From Chinchilla lanigera (Eukaryota; Chordata; Mammalia; Rodentia; Chinchillidae), in contig NW_004955423.1 of the NCBI RefSeq assembly GCF_000276665.1, positions 10,577,482 to 10,641,481 of the forward strand: a stretch of DNA of 64,000 bases, in the 5' to 3' direction. Below the pieces are notes generated by a model that searched no databases, was not told the DNA's origin, and saw only the letters and a list, made by a program, of their open reading frames with translations. Both the position numbers and the translations under genes were made by a program. Positions 63,864-64,000 of this stretch are shown here, one piece after another; the first letter of the stretch is position 1; every line of letters begins with the position of its first letter.

Positions 63864-64000
63864 CGACAATACAGAGCCCCCCGCGCCTTGCGCCCAGGCA
63901 GCGAGTTCTCCGGGAGCTGCAGCGCTCCTGGGTCCGAGTGTGGGCCGGACTCATACCACCGCGATTCCCAGCCGAAAAGCGCACACAGAGCCAGGTAGGC
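63864..64000 (+). promoter_or_regulatory. CpG-rich patch at the window edge, possible start of a CpG island
   Basis: The last 137 bp hold about 13 CpG dinucleotides (ccccgcgccttgcgcccagg, ccaccgcgattcccagccga), against almost none in the surrounding DNA. The sequence ends in gccaggtaggc, which contains a plausible CAG/GTAGG donor. It may be the edge of a CpG island or first exon, or the GC-rich 5' part of a retroelement. It is cut by the window end, so I cannot decide. Confidence 0.4.

Overview
The window is vertebrate nuclear DNA. It is AT-rich and CpG-poor, has no bacterial-style gene packing, and is filled with mammalian retrotransposons. Copies of an ID-type (tRNA-Ala-like) SINE, B1-like 7SL-derived SINEs and rodent-looking L1 3' ends point to a rodent. 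The SINE versions do not look like mouse, rat, squirrel or kangaroo-rat ones as I remember them, so a beaver-like (castorimorph) or other non-murid rodent is my best guess. That guess is an inference, not a measurement.

Only one coding segment is convincing: a 130-bp exon on the minus strand at 37280-37409. It encodes residues 203-245 of the G-protein subunit alpha-q (GNAQ exon 5, containing the catalytic Gln209), with consensus splice sites on both sides. Everything else reads as intron: positions 1-37279 as intron 5 and 37410-64000 as intron 4 of GNAQ. I could not find exon 4 in the 26.6 kb upstream of exon 5, although in the human gene, as I remember it, exon 4 lies about 3 kb away. This is the main structural puzzle of the window.

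Layout: 1-9 kb holds an ID SINE with perfect target-site duplications, MLT1/MaLR and other LTR relics, and L1 pieces. 9-15 kb has a tailless ID insertion, a (CA)n run, a rearranged old L1 and an MLT1 LTR. 15-25 kb is mostly unassigned, with one minus-strand L1 3' end. 25-30 kb holds an L2, a short local duplication, an ERVL-like LTR split by a later insertion, an ID SINE, an MLT1 and a B1-like SINE. 30-37 kb is rich in L1, including a twin-primed copy and a 510-bp assembly gap. The exon follows, with a plus-strand L1 about 300 bp upstream of it. 38-54 kb is a mosaic of MIR, L2, B1-like and ID SINEs with a second small gap. 54-64 kb holds an L1 whose 3' UTR is present in three tandem units, MaLR LTRs, a MIR, and a CpG-rich patch at the extreme right edge.

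There are no operons, CRISPR arrays, rRNA genes or true tRNA genes. I found no new biological system. The items worth a second look are genome-structural: the missing exon 4, the inverted L1 pair around exon 5, the atypical retro-insertions (tailless, tail-only, twin-primed), the tandem L1 3' UTR and the CpG-rich edge. Repeat names come from recognition by eye, not from a library search, and their boundaries are approximate unless target-site duplications fix them.
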